Below, piece by piece: positions 8,775 through 17,862 of a DNA stretch of 64,000 nt. The DNA lies in contig NZ_JAIWKS010000003.1 of NCBI RefSeq assembly GCF_021271205.1, forward strand, positions 620,001-684,000, given 5' to 3'. A model generated the notes under the pieces. It searched no databases, had not been told where the DNA came from, and saw only the letters and a list, made by a program, of their open reading frames with translations. The DNA comes from Pseudomonas uvaldensis (GTDB taxonomy: Bacteria; Pseudomonadota; Gammaproteobacteria; Pseudomonadales; Pseudomonadaceae). The first letter of the stretch is position 1; every line of letters begins with the position of its first letter. A program made the translations under genes and the position numbers.

Positions 8775-8895
8775 ATGTGGGAGCGAGTCTGTGGGAGCAA
8801 AGCTTGCTCGCGAAGAACGATAACGCGGTCATCCAAAAGACCGAGGCGTCTTCATCGCGAGCAAGCTCAGCTCCCACCCAGGCTCGCTCCCACAA
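8775..8895. repeat. Nested REPIN between gltK and oprB
   Basis: Same architecture as 5698-5822: outer and inner GTGGGAGC arm pairs and a loop with AACGCGGTC. Two close copies in one operon suggest local duplication or recent activity of a single REPIN subfamily. Confidence 0.9.
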
Positions 8896-8903
8896 AGAAG
8901 TAT

Positions 8904-8929
8904 GCGGTGGGTGGGAAACCGTCCACCGC
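8904..8929 (+). promoter_or_regulatory. Hairpin in the oprB upstream region
   Basis: GCGGTGG (8904-8910) is inverted as CCACCGC (8923-8929) with a 12-nt loop, about 65 nt before the oprB start. No T-tract follows. It may be a processing or stability structure in a gltK-oprB transcript. Role unknown. Confidence 0.4.
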
Positions 8930-8967
8930 AATCGTTGTAAACCGCGTTAGAAAAAATAAAAACAGTC

Positions 8968-8980
8968 AATAACAATAAAG
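8968..8980 (+). promoter_or_regulatory. Crc/Hfq-type motif before oprB
   Basis: AATAACAATAAAG gives three consecutive AAn units close to the ribosome site (GAGGGAAG) of oprB. It fits the Hfq/Crc target pattern. Inference from motif and position. Confidence 0.5.
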
Positions 8981-8995
8981 ACGAGGGAAGTAGGG

Positions 8996-10342
8996 ATGAA
9001 GAAGAAAAACAACGCCCAGCTTATCTGCCAGTTGTCAGCCGTTGCGGCGATGATGCTGGTGGGTAGCGCACAGGCTGACGAAGCGTTCAGCGCCAATTCG
9101 AAGTGGATGACGGGTGACTGGGGCGGCGAGCGGACCCGGCTGCTTGAGCAAGGTATCGACATCAAGGCCGATTACGTCGGCGAAATGGGCGCCAATCTCC
9201 ATGGCGGCTACAACGACGACAAGACCGCGCGCTGGTCGGGCCAGTTTGGCCTGGGCGTAGCGCTCGATCTTGAAAAGCTGGCAGGTTGGGACGACACGGA
9301 AGCCAAGATCCAATTCACTCGCCGGGACGGTCGCAACATTTCCAACGACCGTATCGGTGATCCACGTGCCGGTACCCTCAGTTCTTCCCAGGAAGTCTGG
9401 GGTCGTGGGCAAACCACCCGTCTGACCCAGTTGTGGATCAAGCAGAAGTACTTCGACAGCAAACTGGACGTCAAGGCCGGTTACTACGGCGTGGGTGAAG
9501 ACTTCAACACCTTCCCTTGCGAGTTCCAGAACCTGGCGTTCTGCGGTTCGCAAGCAGGCAACTGGGCGACCAACATCTGGTACAACTGGCCAATCATGCA
9601 GGCGGCCATCCGGTTCAAGTACAACATCACGCCTGAACTTTATGCACAGATCGGCGCCTACAACCAGAACCCTTCGCAACTGGAAAACAACAACCGCTAC
9701 AAGCTCAGCGGCAGCGGCACTGAAGGTACGCTGATTCCGGTGGAGTTGGTCTGGTCGCCTAAACTCAATAACCTGCCGGGCGAATACCGCGTGGGTTACT
9801 ACAAGAGCACGGCCAAGGCCGATGACGTACGCGAGGACGAAAACGGCAACGATGCCGCGACCACCGGTCTCGCCTATCGCAGCCACAGCAGCAAGCATGG
9901 CTACTGGCTCGTGGTGCAGCAGCAGCTCACCACCCACAATGGCGATGCTTCCCGCGGCCTGAACATCGCGGCCAACGCGACTTTCCACGACAAGGACACC
10001 AACGTCGTCGACAACTACCAGTCGCTGATGTTCGTGTACAAGGGGCCGTTCGACGCACGTCCGAAAGATGACGTCGGCATCGGCTTCTCCCGTATCCATG
10101 TCAACGATGACGTGAAGAAAAACGCCGAGCTGACCAACGTGGCCAACGGTGTCACGGACTACGACGATCCGCTGTTCTCGCCGTTGCGCAACACCGAGTA
10201 CAACTATGAAATCAACTACGGCTTCCATGTCACCAACTGGCTGACCGTTCGTCCCAACCTGCAATACGTCACTCACCCGGGCGGTGTCGATGAAGTCGAT
10301 AACGCACTGGTGGCCGGCCTGAAAATTCAGTCGGTGTTCTAA
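8996..10342 (+). CDS. oprB: Carbohydrate-selective outer-membrane porin OprB
   Basis: A 448-aa protein with a signal peptide (KKKNN start, hydrophobic stretch, AQA-DEA cleavage at about residue 27). It ends in phenylalanine (IQSVF), as outer-membrane beta barrels do. The mature start (WMTGDWGGERTRLLEQGI) is typical of the OprB family. It forms the channel for glucose and related sugars across the outer membrane and hands sugar to GltB. A good terminator hairpin follows at 10381. Confidence 0.95.
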   Translation: MKKKNNAQLICQLSAVAAMMLVGSAQADEAFSANSKWMTGDWGGERTRLLEQGIDIKADYVGEMGANLHGGYNDDKTARWSGQFGLGVALDLEKLAGWDDTEAKIQFTRRDGRNISNDRIGDPRAGTLSSSQEVWGRGQTTRLTQLWIKQKYFDSKLDVKAGYYGVGEDFNTFPCEFQNLAFCGSQAGNWATNIWYNWPIMQAAIRFKYNITPELYAQIGAYNQNPSQLENNNRYKLSGSGTEGTLIPVELVWSPKLNNLPGEYRVGYYKSTAKADDVREDENGNDAATTGLAYRSHSSKHGYWLVVQQQLTTHNGDASRGLNIAANATFHDKDTNVVDNYQSLMFVYKGPFDARPKDDVGIGFSRIHVNDDVKKNAELTNVANGVTDYDDPLFSPLRNTEYNYEINYGFHVTNWLTVRPNLQYVTHPGGVDEVDNALVAGLKIQSVF

Positions 10343-10380
10343 CGCTGTTGCGATAAGCTCCTCTCTATGTGCGCATATTT

Positions 10381-10410
10381 GCGGACGGCCAAGGCTGTCC
10401 GCTTTTTTTT
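10381..10410 (+). terminator. Rho-independent terminator after oprB
   Basis: GCGGACGGCC and GGCTGTCCGC pair (one G-T) around AA and are followed by eight T. It closes the transporter-porin unit. Confidence 0.9.
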
Positions 10411-10528
10411 GTGAAGCACTTGGCTGAAACAGCACCCTGTGGGGCAAGGGGATACATCCCCTCGCCACCGCAACGCGCTTCACCCGGTTGTCCGGTTGAG
10501 AGTTCAATGATTTCCAGGAATGCGGCAC

Positions 10529-11383
10529 ATGCATGAGCATCCGCTACAACGCTTTTTCAGATCCTTGCGCGAGCGCCCGGTGTTTGCGTGGGAGCGCTAT
10601 CGCCAGCGCGATGTGCTGGTGATCGATCATCCGCTGTGCCAGGCGGTGTTCAGTCGCCAGGGTGCGCAGTTGTTGCATTTCCAGCCTCGTGGCCAGAAGC
10701 CGTGGCTGTGGTGCGCGTCCAAATGGCCGCAAGTCGGCGCGATACGGGGCGGAGTGCCAGTGTGCTGGCCCTGGTATGGCCGCCATCCGAGCGAGAACGC
10801 CTGGCCGTCCCATGGTTGGGCGCGCTTGATCGATTGGAAGTTGATGGACAGCCGCAGCGACGATGACGGCGTGCACCTGCACTGGCAGTTACAGCTGTGC
10901 GATTGGCAAGTCGACCTGCATGCAGACCTGGGCGAGCGCATGGAATTGCGCTTGAGCACCGAGCATCAGGACAGCCTGCCCTGTCAGTTGAGCCAGGCGT
11001 TGCACGCTTATTGGCGTATTGGTGACGTCGGTGAGGTAGCGCTGTCTGGGCTCGAGGGCGCGCAGGGTTACGACCATCTGAGCCGCGCGGTTTGTCGGCA
11101 GGAAGGCGAGTTGCGGGTCGAGGGCGGCTGTCAGCGGGTATTCCAGCACGAAGGGGAGTTGCAGCTCAAGGACCGTGCCTGGCAGCGCCAATTGTGCATC
11201 GACACAGGCGACGGTACCGACACGGTGGTGTGGCATCCCGGTGCCCGGCCGTTGTTGGGGGTGAGTTGGGATGAAGTCAATGAGTTCGTGTGCGTCGAGG
11301 CGGCCAGTGGCGGCACGGACAGCCTATGCCTGGCGCCGGGGGAGCGGGCGCATTTGAGCTTGCAGGCGCGGGTGGGGGCTTGA
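10529..11383 (+). CDS. D-hexose-6-phosphate mutarotase (aldose 1-epimerase family)
   Basis: The protein of about 284 aa matches the COG0676 glucose-6-phosphate 1-epimerase family. Sugar-phosphate-site motifs include GGVPVCWPWYGRH and the late SWDEVNEFVCVEAA. ATG 10529 is preferred because AGGA lies 9 nt before it; ATG 10520 is also in frame but too close to that site. It speeds alpha/beta interconversion of glucose-6-phosphate, which helps supply the beta form used by Zwf. It sits between oprB and hexR, as in other pseudomonads. Confidence 0.88.
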   Translation: MHEHPLQRFFRSLRERPVFAWERYRQRDVLVIDHPLCQAVFSRQGAQLLHFQPRGQKPWLWCASKWPQVGAIRGGVPVCWPWYGRHPSENAWPSHGWARLIDWKLMDSRSDDDGVHLHWQLQLCDWQVDLHADLGERMELRLSTEHQDSLPCQLSQALHAYWRIGDVGEVALSGLEGAQGYDHLSRAVCRQEGELRVEGGCQRVFQHEGELQLKDRAWQRQLCIDTGDGTDTVVWHPGARPLLGVSWDEVNEFVCVEAASGGTDSLCLAPGERAHLSLQARVGA

Positions 11384-11408
11384 TTCAGGATTTGTAGTGC
11401 TGCTACAG

Positions 11409-11483
11409 CCCTCTTCGCGAACAAGCCCGCTCCCACATTTGAAATGCATTCTCTTGTGGGAGCGGGCTTGCTCGCGAAGAGGG
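11409..11483. repeat. REPIN at the mutarotase/hexR convergent junction
   Basis: The arms are in the inside-out order: the GCTCCCACA end of one REP faces the TGTGGGAGC start of the other across a 17-nt spacer. Outer ends are CCCTCTTCGCG and CGCGAAGAGGG. Confidence 0.9.
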
Positions 11484-11513
11484 ACTAACAGACGCCAAAG
11501 CTCCTGAGCCGCA

Positions 11514-12383
11514 TCAATTGAACTCATCCCCCACCGGATACCGGCTCGCATTCAGGCTTTCCTTGATCTTGCGCAGATGCGGCTGGAAATCCACGCCACG
11601 GCGCAGGGTCATGCCGGTGGCGAGTACATCCAGCACGGTGAGCTGGATGATCCGCGAAGTCATCGGCATGTAGATATCGGTGTCTTCGGGCAACGGAATG
11701 TTCAGGCTCAGGGTGCTGGCCTTGGCCAAGGGTGAGTTTTCGGCGGTCAGGCCCAGCACCGAAGCGCCGTTTTCCCGGGCAATGCGGGCCACTTCCACCA
11801 GTTCACGGGTGCGACCGGTGTAGGAAATGATCACGAACAGCTCGCCAGTATGGGCTACCGACGCGATCATGCGTTGCATCAGCACGTCGGCATGGGCGGT
11901 CACCGCCAGGTTGAAGCGGAAAAACTTGTGCTGGGCGTCCAGAGCCACCGGGGCCGAGGCGCCAAGGCCGAAGAAGTGGATCTGCCGGGCCTGGATCAAC
12001 AGGTCCACGGCACGGCTGATCAAATTTGGATCGAGTGCCTGGCAGGCGCTGTCCAACGAGGCAATGGCACTGCCGAATATTTTCTGGGTATAGGCTTGCG
12101 GATTGTCGTCGGCTTCTACTGCACGACTGACGTAAGCCGCGCCACTGGCCAGGCTTTGCGCCAGCTGCAGCTTAAGTTCCGGGTAACCGCTGACGCCGAA
12201 CGAGCGGCAGAAACGGTTTACCGTGGGTTCGCTCACCGACGCGGCCTGGGCGAGGGCGGCAATGCTGAAGCGGGTGGCCTGCTGTGGGTTGAGCAGGATC
12301 ACCTCGGCCACCTTGCGCTCGGCCTTGTTGAGGTCTTCAAGGCGACTCTGGATCTGCTCCAGGAGATTTCGCACGCGGTCCAT
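11514..12383 (-). CDS. hexR: Transcriptional repressor HexR, RpiR family
   Basis: The 289-aa protein has an N-terminal RpiR-type helix-turn-helix (about residues 1-80, with [22 protein letters not shown] as recognition region) and a C-terminal SIS sugar-isomerase domain (about 125-255). In Pseudomonas, HexR represses zwf-pgl-eda and edd-glk/gap, and releases DNA on binding 2-keto-3-deoxy-6-phosphogluconate, the substrate of Eda encoded in this cluster. It is divergent from zwf, and a fitting operator lies between them. Confidence 0.96.
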   Translation of the reverse strand: MDRVRNLLEQIQSRLEDLNKAERKVAEVILLNPQQATRFSIAALAQAASVSEPTVNRFCRSFGVSGYPELKLQLAQSLASGAAYVSRAVEADDNPQAYTQKIFGSAIASLDSACQALDPNLISRAVDLLIQARQIHFFGLGASAPVALDAQHKFFRFNLAVTAHADVLMQRMIASVAHTGELFVIISYTGRTRELVEVARIARENGASVLGLTAENSPLAKASTLSLNIPLPEDTDIYMPMTSRIIQLTVLDVLATGMTLRRGVDFQPHLRKIKESLNASRYPVGDEFN

Positions 12384-12484
12384 AAAAGATTCCTAGGAAA
12401 GACGGGTCTTTGATACGACCCTTTGTGGTGGCCTATCCTACTGTTGGCTCCGGCGGACCACCACTCGGAATCAGTATTTTCGGA

Positions 12485-12509
12485 AAATGTTGTGGTTATT
12501 ACTACATTT
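12485..12509. promoter_or_regulatory. Candidate HexR operator upstream of zwf
   Basis: AAATGTTGT and ACTACATTT form an inverted repeat (8 of 9 pairs) around a 7-nt spacer. It resembles the TTGT-N7/8-ACAA pattern described for HexR. It lies in the 188-bp region between the divergent hexR and zwf genes, about 60 nt before the zwf start. Confidence 0.75.
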
Positions 12510-12558
12510 TTCCTTGAGTGATGCCTTGAAAAAAGGTATTTGTAGCTTAACTTGATAA

Positions 12559-12566
12559 AAGAACAA
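12559..12566 (+). promoter_or_regulatory. Crc/Hfq-type motif before zwf
   Basis: AAGAACAA lies 5 nt before the zwf ATG and is the only A-rich element in a leader that lacks a strong Shine-Dalgarno. A single short motif, so weak evidence. Confidence 0.3.
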
Positions 12567-12571
12567 ACATC

Positions 12572-14041
12572 ATGCCTCCGATTACGGTTGAACCGTGCAC
12601 CTTTGCCTTGTTCGGCGCGCTGGGCGATCTGGCCTTGCGCAAGCTGTTCCCCGCCCTCTACCAACTCGATGCGGCGGGCCTGCTGCACGAGGACACGCGG
12701 ATCCTCGCCCTGGCGCGGGAACCGGGTAGCGAGCAGCAGCATCTGGCGTTCATCGGCACTGAATTGCGCCGCTACGTGGGCGACAAGGACCTGAGCGAAA
12801 CCGTCGTCGAGCGCTTCATGGCACGATTGACCTACCTGCACGTGGATTTCCTCAAGGCTGACGATTACGTCGCCCTGGCCGAGCAGGCCGGTTCCGCCCA
12901 ACAAGTCATCGCTTATTTCGCCACGCCGGCGGCGGTGTACGGCGCGATCTGCGAGAACCTGGCGAAGGTCGGCCTGAGCGAAAACACCCGTGTCGTGCTG
13001 GAGAAACCCATCGGCTCGGACCTGGAATCGTCGCGCAAGGTCAACGATGCCGTGGCGCAGTTTTTCCCGGAGAACCGTACCTATCGCATCGACCACTACC
13101 TGGGCAAGGAAACCGTACAGAACCTGATCGCGCTGCGGTTCGCCAACAGCCTGTTCGAAACCCAGTGGAACCAGAATTACATTTCCCACGTGGAAATCAC
13201 CGTGGCCGAGAAAGTCGGCATCGAAGGCCGCTGGGGCTATTTCGACAAGGCCGGTCAACTGCGGGACATGATCCAGAATCACCTGTTGCAGCTGTTATGC
13301 CTGATCGCCATGGACCCGCCGGCCGACCTGTCCGCCGACAGCATCCGTGACGAGAAGGTCAAGGTGCTCAAGGCCCTGGCGCCCATCAGCCCGGAAGGCC
13401 TGACCACCCAGGTGGTGCGCGGTCAGTACATCGCCGGTCACAGCGAGGGCAAGGCGGTGCCTGGCTATCTCGAAGAACCCAATTCCAATACCCAGAGCGA
13501 CACCGAAACCTTCGTCGCCCTGCGCGCCGACATTCGCAACTGGCGCTGGGCCGGCGTTCCGTTCTATCTGCGTACCGGCAAGCGCATGCCGCAAAAGCTG
13601 TCGCAGATCGTCATCCACTTCAAGGAACCTTCCCACTACATTTTTGCTCCCGAGCAGCGTCTGCAGATCAGCAACAAACTGATCATCCGCCTGCAACCGG
13701 ACGAGGGGATTTCCCTGCGGGTGATGACCAAAGAGCAAGGCCTGGACAAGGGCATGCAATTGCGCAGCGGTCCGTTGCAACTCAATTTTTCCGACACCTG
13801 GCGCAGCGCACGGATTCCCGATGCGTATGAGCGGCTGTTGCTGGAAGTCATGAACGGCAATCAGAACCTGTTTGTCCGTAAAGATGAAATCGAAGCCGCG
13901 TGGACGTGGTGTGACCAGTTGATCGCTGGATGGAAGAAATCCGGTGATGCGCCCAAGCCGTATGCGGCCGGGTCCTGGGGGCCGATGAGCTCTATCGCAC
14001 TGATCACGCGGGACGGGAGGTCATGGTATGGCGATATCTGA
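12572..14041 (+). CDS. zwf: Glucose-6-phosphate 1-dehydrogenase
   Basis: The 489-aa enzyme has the N-terminal dinucleotide motif [16 protein letters not shown] (a leucine replaces the usual serine of GASGDL, as is common in Pseudomonas). It also has EKPIGSDL and the substrate-binding active-site motif RIDHYLGKE near residue 175. It oxidises glucose-6-phosphate to 6-phosphogluconolactone with NADP or NAD. Its end overlaps the start of pgl by 14 nt, so zwf-pgl-eda is one unit. The operator at 12485 makes HexR the likely controller. Confidence 0.97.
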   Translation: MPPITVEPCTFALFGALGDLALRKLFPALYQLDAAGLLHEDTRILALAREPGSEQQHLAFIGTELRRYVGDKDLSETVVERFMARLTYLHVDFLKADDYVALAEQAGSAQQVIAYFATPAAVYGAICENLAKVGLSENTRVVLEKPIGSDLESSRKVNDAVAQFFPENRTYRIDHYLGKETVQNLIALRFANSLFETQWNQNYISHVEITVAEKVGIEGRWGYFDKAGQLRDMIQNHLLQLLCLIAMDPPADLSADSIRDEKVKVLKALAPISPEGLTTQVVRGQYIAGHSEGKAVPGYLEEPNSNTQSDTETFVALRADIRNWRWAGVPFYLRTGKRMPQKLSQIVIHFKEPSHYIFAPEQRLQISNKLIIRLQPDEGISLRVMTKEQGLDKGMQLRSGPLQLNFSDTWRSARIPDAYERLLLEVMNGNQNLFVRKDEIEAAWTWCDQLIAGWKKSGDAPKPYAAGSWGPMSSIALITRDGRSWYGDI

Positions 14042-14741
14042 ACTGAAACTGCCCCAGGGCGTCAGCGCCCTTGAATTCAAGAGCCCGGTGCTGCTGGCCG
14101 AAGGGTTGGCGTTGAAAGTGGCCGAGCAATTGCGCGAAGCGATCCAGGCACGTGGTGCGGCAACCCTGGTGGTGTCCGGCGGTCGTAGCCCGGTGGCGTT
14201 TTTCCAAAGCCTGGCCAAGCAGGCGTTGGATTGGTCGAAAGTGGTGGTGAGCCTGGCCGACGAACGTTGGGTACCGGTCGAGCACGCCGACAGCAACGCC
14301 GGCTTGCTCAAGCGTTATCTGTTGCAGGGGGCCGCAGCCAAGGCTCAGTTCCTGAGTCTCTACAGCGCCAGTGCCAACCTGGAGGCCGCTGCCGAACAGG
14401 CGGATCGCCTGCTGGCCGAGTTGCCGCCCATCGACGTGCTGGTATTGGGCATGGGGGATGACGGGCACACCGCTTCCCTGTTCCCCGACAGCCCGAACCT
14501 GGCCGAAGCCCTGGACCGCGAAGGATCCCGTCGTTGCTGGCCGATGCTGGCACCGACCGTGCCGCACCAGCGTCTGACCATGAGCCGCGCCTTGCTGGCT
14601 TCGGCGAAGCACAAGGTGCTGTCGATTTCCGGTCAATCGAAGTTGACCACCCTGAACACCGCGGTGGCCGGTGACAATGTCGCCGAGATGCCGATCCGTG
14701 CGTTTTTGCAACCTACGTTAGAGATTTACTGGTGCCCATGA
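14028..14741 (+). CDS. pgl: 6-phosphogluconolactonase
   Basis: The 237-aa protein of the Pgl/DevB (glucosamine isomerase-like) family carries [10 protein letters not shown] and [13 protein letters not shown], the family hallmarks. It hydrolyses 6-phosphogluconolactone made by Zwf to 6-phosphogluconate. It overlaps zwf by 14 nt at its 5' end, and its stop codon overlaps possible eda start codons. Confidence 0.96.
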   Translation: MAISELKLPQGVSALEFKSPVLLAEGLALKVAEQLREAIQARGAATLVVSGGRSPVAFFQSLAKQALDWSKVVVSLADERWVPVEHADSNAGLLKRYLLQGAAAKAQFLSLYSASANLEAAAEQADRLLAELPPIDVLVLGMGDDGHTASLFPDSPNLAEALDREGSRRCWPMLAPTVPHQRLTMSRALLASAKHKVLSISGQSKLTTLNTAVAGDNVAEMPIRAFLQPTLEIYWCP

Positions 14742-14758
14742 ACCAAGGATCAGCCGCT

Positions 14759-15424
14759 ATGAAAAACCCATCCCCGACCGTTTCCATGGCGGACAAAGTT
14801 ACCCTGATCGACAACCTCTGCGCCAAGGCGCGGATCCTGCCGGTGATTACCATTGCCCGTGAACAGGACATCCTGCCGCTGGCCGATGCGTTGGCCGCCG
14901 GTGGCCTGACGGCGCTGGAAGTGACCTTGCGTTCCCAGTATGGCCTCAAGGCCATTCAGGTGCTGCGCGAGCAGCGCCCGGAGCTGGTGACCGGCGCTGG
15001 CACCGTGCTCGATCGCCACATGCTGGCGGCTGCCGAAGCGGCCGGCTCGCAGTTCATCGTGACCCCGGGCATCACCCGCGATCTGCTCGAAGCCAGCGTC
15101 CAGAGCCCGATCCCGTTGCTGCCGGGCATCAGCAACGCATCCGGCATCATGGAAGGCTATGGCCTGGGCTATCGCCGCTTCAAGTTGTTCCCGGCGGAAG
15201 TCAGCGGCGGCGTCGCGGCCCTCAAGGCGCTGGGCGGTCCGTTCGGCGAAGTGAAATTCTGCCCTACCGGCGGTGTGGGGCCGGCCAATATCAAGAGCTA
15301 CATGGCGTTGAAGAACGTGATGTGCGTGGGCGGTAGCTGGATGCTCGATCCCGAGTGGATCAAGAACGGCGACTGGGCCCGCATCCAGGAATGCACCGCC
15401 GAAGCCCTGGCGCTGCTGGACTGA
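14759..15424 (+). CDS. eda: KDPG aldolase (2-dehydro-3-deoxy-phosphogluconate aldolase)
   Basis: ATG 14759 is chosen because AAGGA lies 9 nt upstream and the 221-aa length suits the family. In-frame ATGs at 14732 and 14738 overlap pgl and are alternatives. Motifs are VITIARE (catalytic Glu), TPGITRDL, PGISNASGIMEG and FKLFPAE with the Schiff-base lysine. It cleaves 2-keto-3-deoxy-6-phosphogluconate to pyruvate and glyceraldehyde-3-phosphate, the last Entner-Doudoroff step. Its substrate is also the HexR effector, so the operon is self-regulating. A strong terminator follows. Confidence 0.95.
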   Translation: MKNPSPTVSMADKVTLIDNLCAKARILPVITIAREQDILPLADALAAGGLTALEVTLRSQYGLKAIQVLREQRPELVTGAGTVLDRHMLAAAEAAGSQFIVTPGITRDLLEASVQSPIPLLPGISNASGIMEGYGLGYRRFKLFPAEVSGGVAALKALGGPFGEVKFCPTGGVGPANIKSYMALKNVMCVGGSWMLDPEWIKNGDWARIQECTAEALALLD

Positions 15425-15460
15425 ATCCGACCGAATTTCGTTGGGTGTATCTACGGCTTT

Positions 15461-15493
15461 ACGGTGCGCTTGGTCGGCGCACCGTTTTTTTTT
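15461..15493 (+). terminator. Rho-independent terminator after eda
   Basis: ACGGTGCGC and GCGCACCGT are perfectly paired around a 7-nt loop and run into nine T. It ends the zwf-pgl-eda transcript. Confidence 0.95.
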
Positions 15494-15544
15494 GCCCTGA
15501 GTTTTGCTTGAGTCCGCCCTGAAAAAACGCTGTGGGAGCAACCG

Positions 15545-16732
15545 CTACGTATGGCTCAGCTCGATCAGGGCCTGGGTCAGCCGCTCGATGTCGCTGGCCA
15601 GCGTGATCAACCCCGGCGTGATACGGATGCAGGGTCCAACATGGGTGTTGCGTACCACCGTGAAGATTCCGTAATCGTTGAGCAATCGATCGGCCATCGC
15701 CTGCTGGTCTGTCCGAGCGGTAAAGCGCATGGAAGTGATGCCGCAGTAGAGTCGCCGGTCATCCGGAGTCATCACCTCGATGCCCGGTAGGTCACGCACG
15801 GCACTCACCCACAAGTCACGCAAGTAGGCGAGCCGTGCGCCCTTGGCCGGAGCGCCACCCAGGGCATGGTGTTCTTCGAATACCAGGGGCAGGGTCATCA
15901 GGGCCGGAATGTTGGGCGTGCTGTGGGGTGTGCGGGAGCGAATGTCGCTCAACGGATGACTGGCATCGCCCATGTCCGGGTCGATGTCGGCCAGCCGCTG
16001 TGGGGCGATATACAGGAAGCCGAGGGCCAGCGGGCCACCGATCCATTTCTGCAAATTGAAGCCGGCGAACGGGATCCCCAGTTTCTTCAGATCGAAGTCG
16101 ATCTGCCCCAGGGCATGGGCGCCGTCGAGAATGATGTCGACGCCGAATTCCCGCGCCGTTTCGGCAATGGCCTGGACCGGCATGACCAGCCCGGTCAGGT
16201 GATTGACGTAGGTCAGCGTCATCAGCTTCAGGCGCGGGTAGCGGATGAAGGCTTCGCGATAGGTCCCTACCAGACTCTCGAAACTGGCGGGGTGTTGGTG
16301 GACCAGTTCGATCACTTCCACGCCACGCTGGCGGGCCAGCCAACGCATGGCGTCCCTGACCGATGGGTACTCCAGGTCGCATATCAGAATCTGATCGCCT
16401 GGCACCAGGCCGTTATAGTTGCGGATCAAGGAGTGGAGGGCGTCGACCGCGCTACGGACCAGCGCCACGGTTTGCGGGGCGACATCGATCAGCTCCGCGA
16501 CCCGACGGCGAATCGCCTCGCCATGTTCACGGTCGAAATGCTGGCGCACATAGACCGAGTTGCTGCGGTTGATGAATTCGATGTTGCGCTGGTATTCCTC
16601 CACCACCGTCCGCGACATGCGGCCGAAGTAGCCGTTCTCCAGGTTCAACGGCCCATCGGGGTCAACATCGTAGCGGCCGACAAAGGTCTGCCAGAAAGCT
16701 TCATCGTGGGCGCGCAGCGTATTCTCGGGCAT
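15545..16732 (-). CDS. Class V aminotransferase-fold PLP enzyme (isopenicillin-N epimerase/cysteine desulfurase-like)
   Basis: The 395-aa protein shows the fold-type I PLP signature: the aspartate of LDGAHALGQIDFDL and the lysine of FNLQKWIGG, which should hold PLP. Its closest recognisable relatives are the isopenicillin N epimerase-like aminotransferase V group, whose substrates vary. No cysteine-rich sulfur-transfer loop is obvious, so a role in Fe-S assembly is not supported. It starts 12 nt after the DUF3820 gene and is probably co-transcribed with it. Substrate unknown. Confidence 0.8.
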   Translation of the reverse strand: MPENTLRAHDEAFWQTFVGRYDVDPDGPLNLENGYFGRMSRTVVEEYQRNIEFINRSNSVYVRQHFDREHGEAIRRRVAELIDVAPQTVALVRSAVDALHSLIRNYNGLVPGDQILICDLEYPSVRDAMRWLARQRGVEVIELVHQHPASFESLVGTYREAFIRYPRLKLMTLTYVNHLTGLVMPVQAIAETAREFGVDIILDGAHALGQIDFDLKKLGIPFAGFNLQKWIGGPLALGFLYIAPQRLADIDPDMGDASHPLSDIRSRTPHSTPNIPALMTLPLVFEEHHALGGAPAKGARLAYLRDLWVSAVRDLPGIEVMTPDDRRLYCGITSMRFTARTDQQAMADRLLNDYGIFTVVRNTHVGPCIRITPGLITLASDIERLTQALIELSHT

Positions 16733-16744
16733 GGTGGGGCTCAG

Positions 16745-16981
16745 TCATGGATGGGGCTTGGGTTTGCCGTGTTTGAGGCGCAGGGGATCGAGCAGCTCGG
16801 AAAGACCGTTGTGATCGATTTCCTGCATCAATGCCAGCAAGCCACCCAGTTCTCCGTGCGGAAAGCCTTCGCGGGCGAACCAGTTGAGGTATGGACCGGG
16901 CAGGTCGGCCAGGATTCTGCCCTTGTATTTGCCAAAGGGCATCTGGCGCGTAACCAGCAGTTCGAGGGTTTCCGGATTCAT
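16745..16981 (-). CDS. DUF3820 family small protein
   Basis: The 78-aa protein with the conserved start MPFGKYKGR...LPGPYLNWFAREGFP is diagnostic of DUF3820, sometimes labelled putative quorum-sensing-regulated virulence factor. The label is not informative about function. It lies first in a likely two-gene operon with the aminotransferase (12-nt gap) and is divergent from the DUF2383 gene. Confidence 0.85.
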   Translation of the reverse strand: MNPETLELLVTRQMPFGKYKGRILADLPGPYLNWFAREGFPHGELGGLLALMQEIDHNGLSELLDPLRLKHGKPKPHP

Positions 16982-17186
16982 GGCAAATGTCTTGATTCAA
17001 CAGCCTTGAAAAATACAGGCATTCTGCATGCAGGCCAAATGACAGATCATGCAAATAACGCGGATACAGTTGGCTGGTTATAAATTAACTATTTGATTTT
17101 TAAGGGAATTGAGTTTTGATTTGACCTGGCATGGCCGATGCAACATTCCTTGCAGGTTTTTTATTCACCAGCAAAGGAACTGAAAA

Positions 17187-17651
17187 ATGACCGATATGAA
17201 CAAAGAAGCCATTTCCGTCCTCAACGACCTGATCCAGACCAGCAAGGACGGTCAGGAAGGTTTCAAGACCTGTGCTGAAGACATCAAGCACCCCGAACTC
17301 AAGGCTCTGTTCGTTCAGCGCGCCGCCGATTGCGCCACTGCTGCGTCTGAGCTTCAAGCCGCTGTTCGCTCCCTGGGCGGAGATCCGGAAACCTCCACCA
17401 GCGTGGCCGGTGACTTGCACCGCCGTTGGGTCGATGTGAAGTCGATGTTCACCGGCAAGGATGAAGAGGCGGTGCTCAACGAGGCCGAGCGTGGCGAAGA
17501 CCATGCGAAAAAGGCCTATCAGGAAGCGCTTGAAAAGATCAACAAGCACAATCTGGTCGGGATTCGTGACTTGGTAGAGCGCCAGTATCACGGCGTGCAA
17601 CGCAACCATGATCAGGTCAAGGCCCTGCGTAATCGGGCGAAAGCCAGCTGA
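17187..17651 (+). CDS. PA2169-type four-helix-bundle protein (DUF2383)
   Basis: The 154-aa all-helical protein begins MTDMNKEAISVLNDLIQTSKDGQEGFKTCAEDI, typical of the DUF2383/PA2169 ferritin-like bundle family. AAAGGAA lies 8 nt before the ATG. Family members are stress- or stationary-phase-associated; their biochemistry is unknown. The metal ligands of true ferritins are not obvious. A perfect terminator follows the stop. Confidence 0.88.
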   Translation: MTDMNKEAISVLNDLIQTSKDGQEGFKTCAEDIKHPELKALFVQRAADCATAASELQAAVRSLGGDPETSTSVAGDLHRRWVDVKSMFTGKDEEAVLNEAERGEDHAKKAYQEALEKINKHNLVGIRDLVERQYHGVQRNHDQVKALRNRAKAS

Positions 17652-17666
17652 GTACGCTTCTTGACC

Positions 17667-17697
17667 AAAAAACGCCAGCTAGTCTGGCGTTTTTTTG
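17667..17697 (+). terminator. Rho-independent terminator after the DUF2383 gene
   Basis: A-tract, then CGCCAG/CTGGCG stem with 5-nt loop CTAGT, then seven T. Symmetrical, so it could act in both directions. Confidence 0.93.
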
Positions 17698-17862
17698 TGG
17701 TTGCGATTGCGCCACGGCGTTTGCCTCCGGATACGTAAAAGTGTGTTGCCCGATTCTGGGGTAATTGCCTATGGACTCAAGTAGATAGCTAGCTAATAAT
17801 TGCGCTCTCCCTGCATTTGTCGTTGCGACTATTGTTACTGCAATCCTCGAAGAGTTTCTTGC

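Noticed and set aside
17800..17862. N-terminal extension of the FUSC protein
   Set aside because: The 21 extra residues are cysteine- and arginine-rich and unlike FUSC proteins; GTG 17863 gives the expected start.
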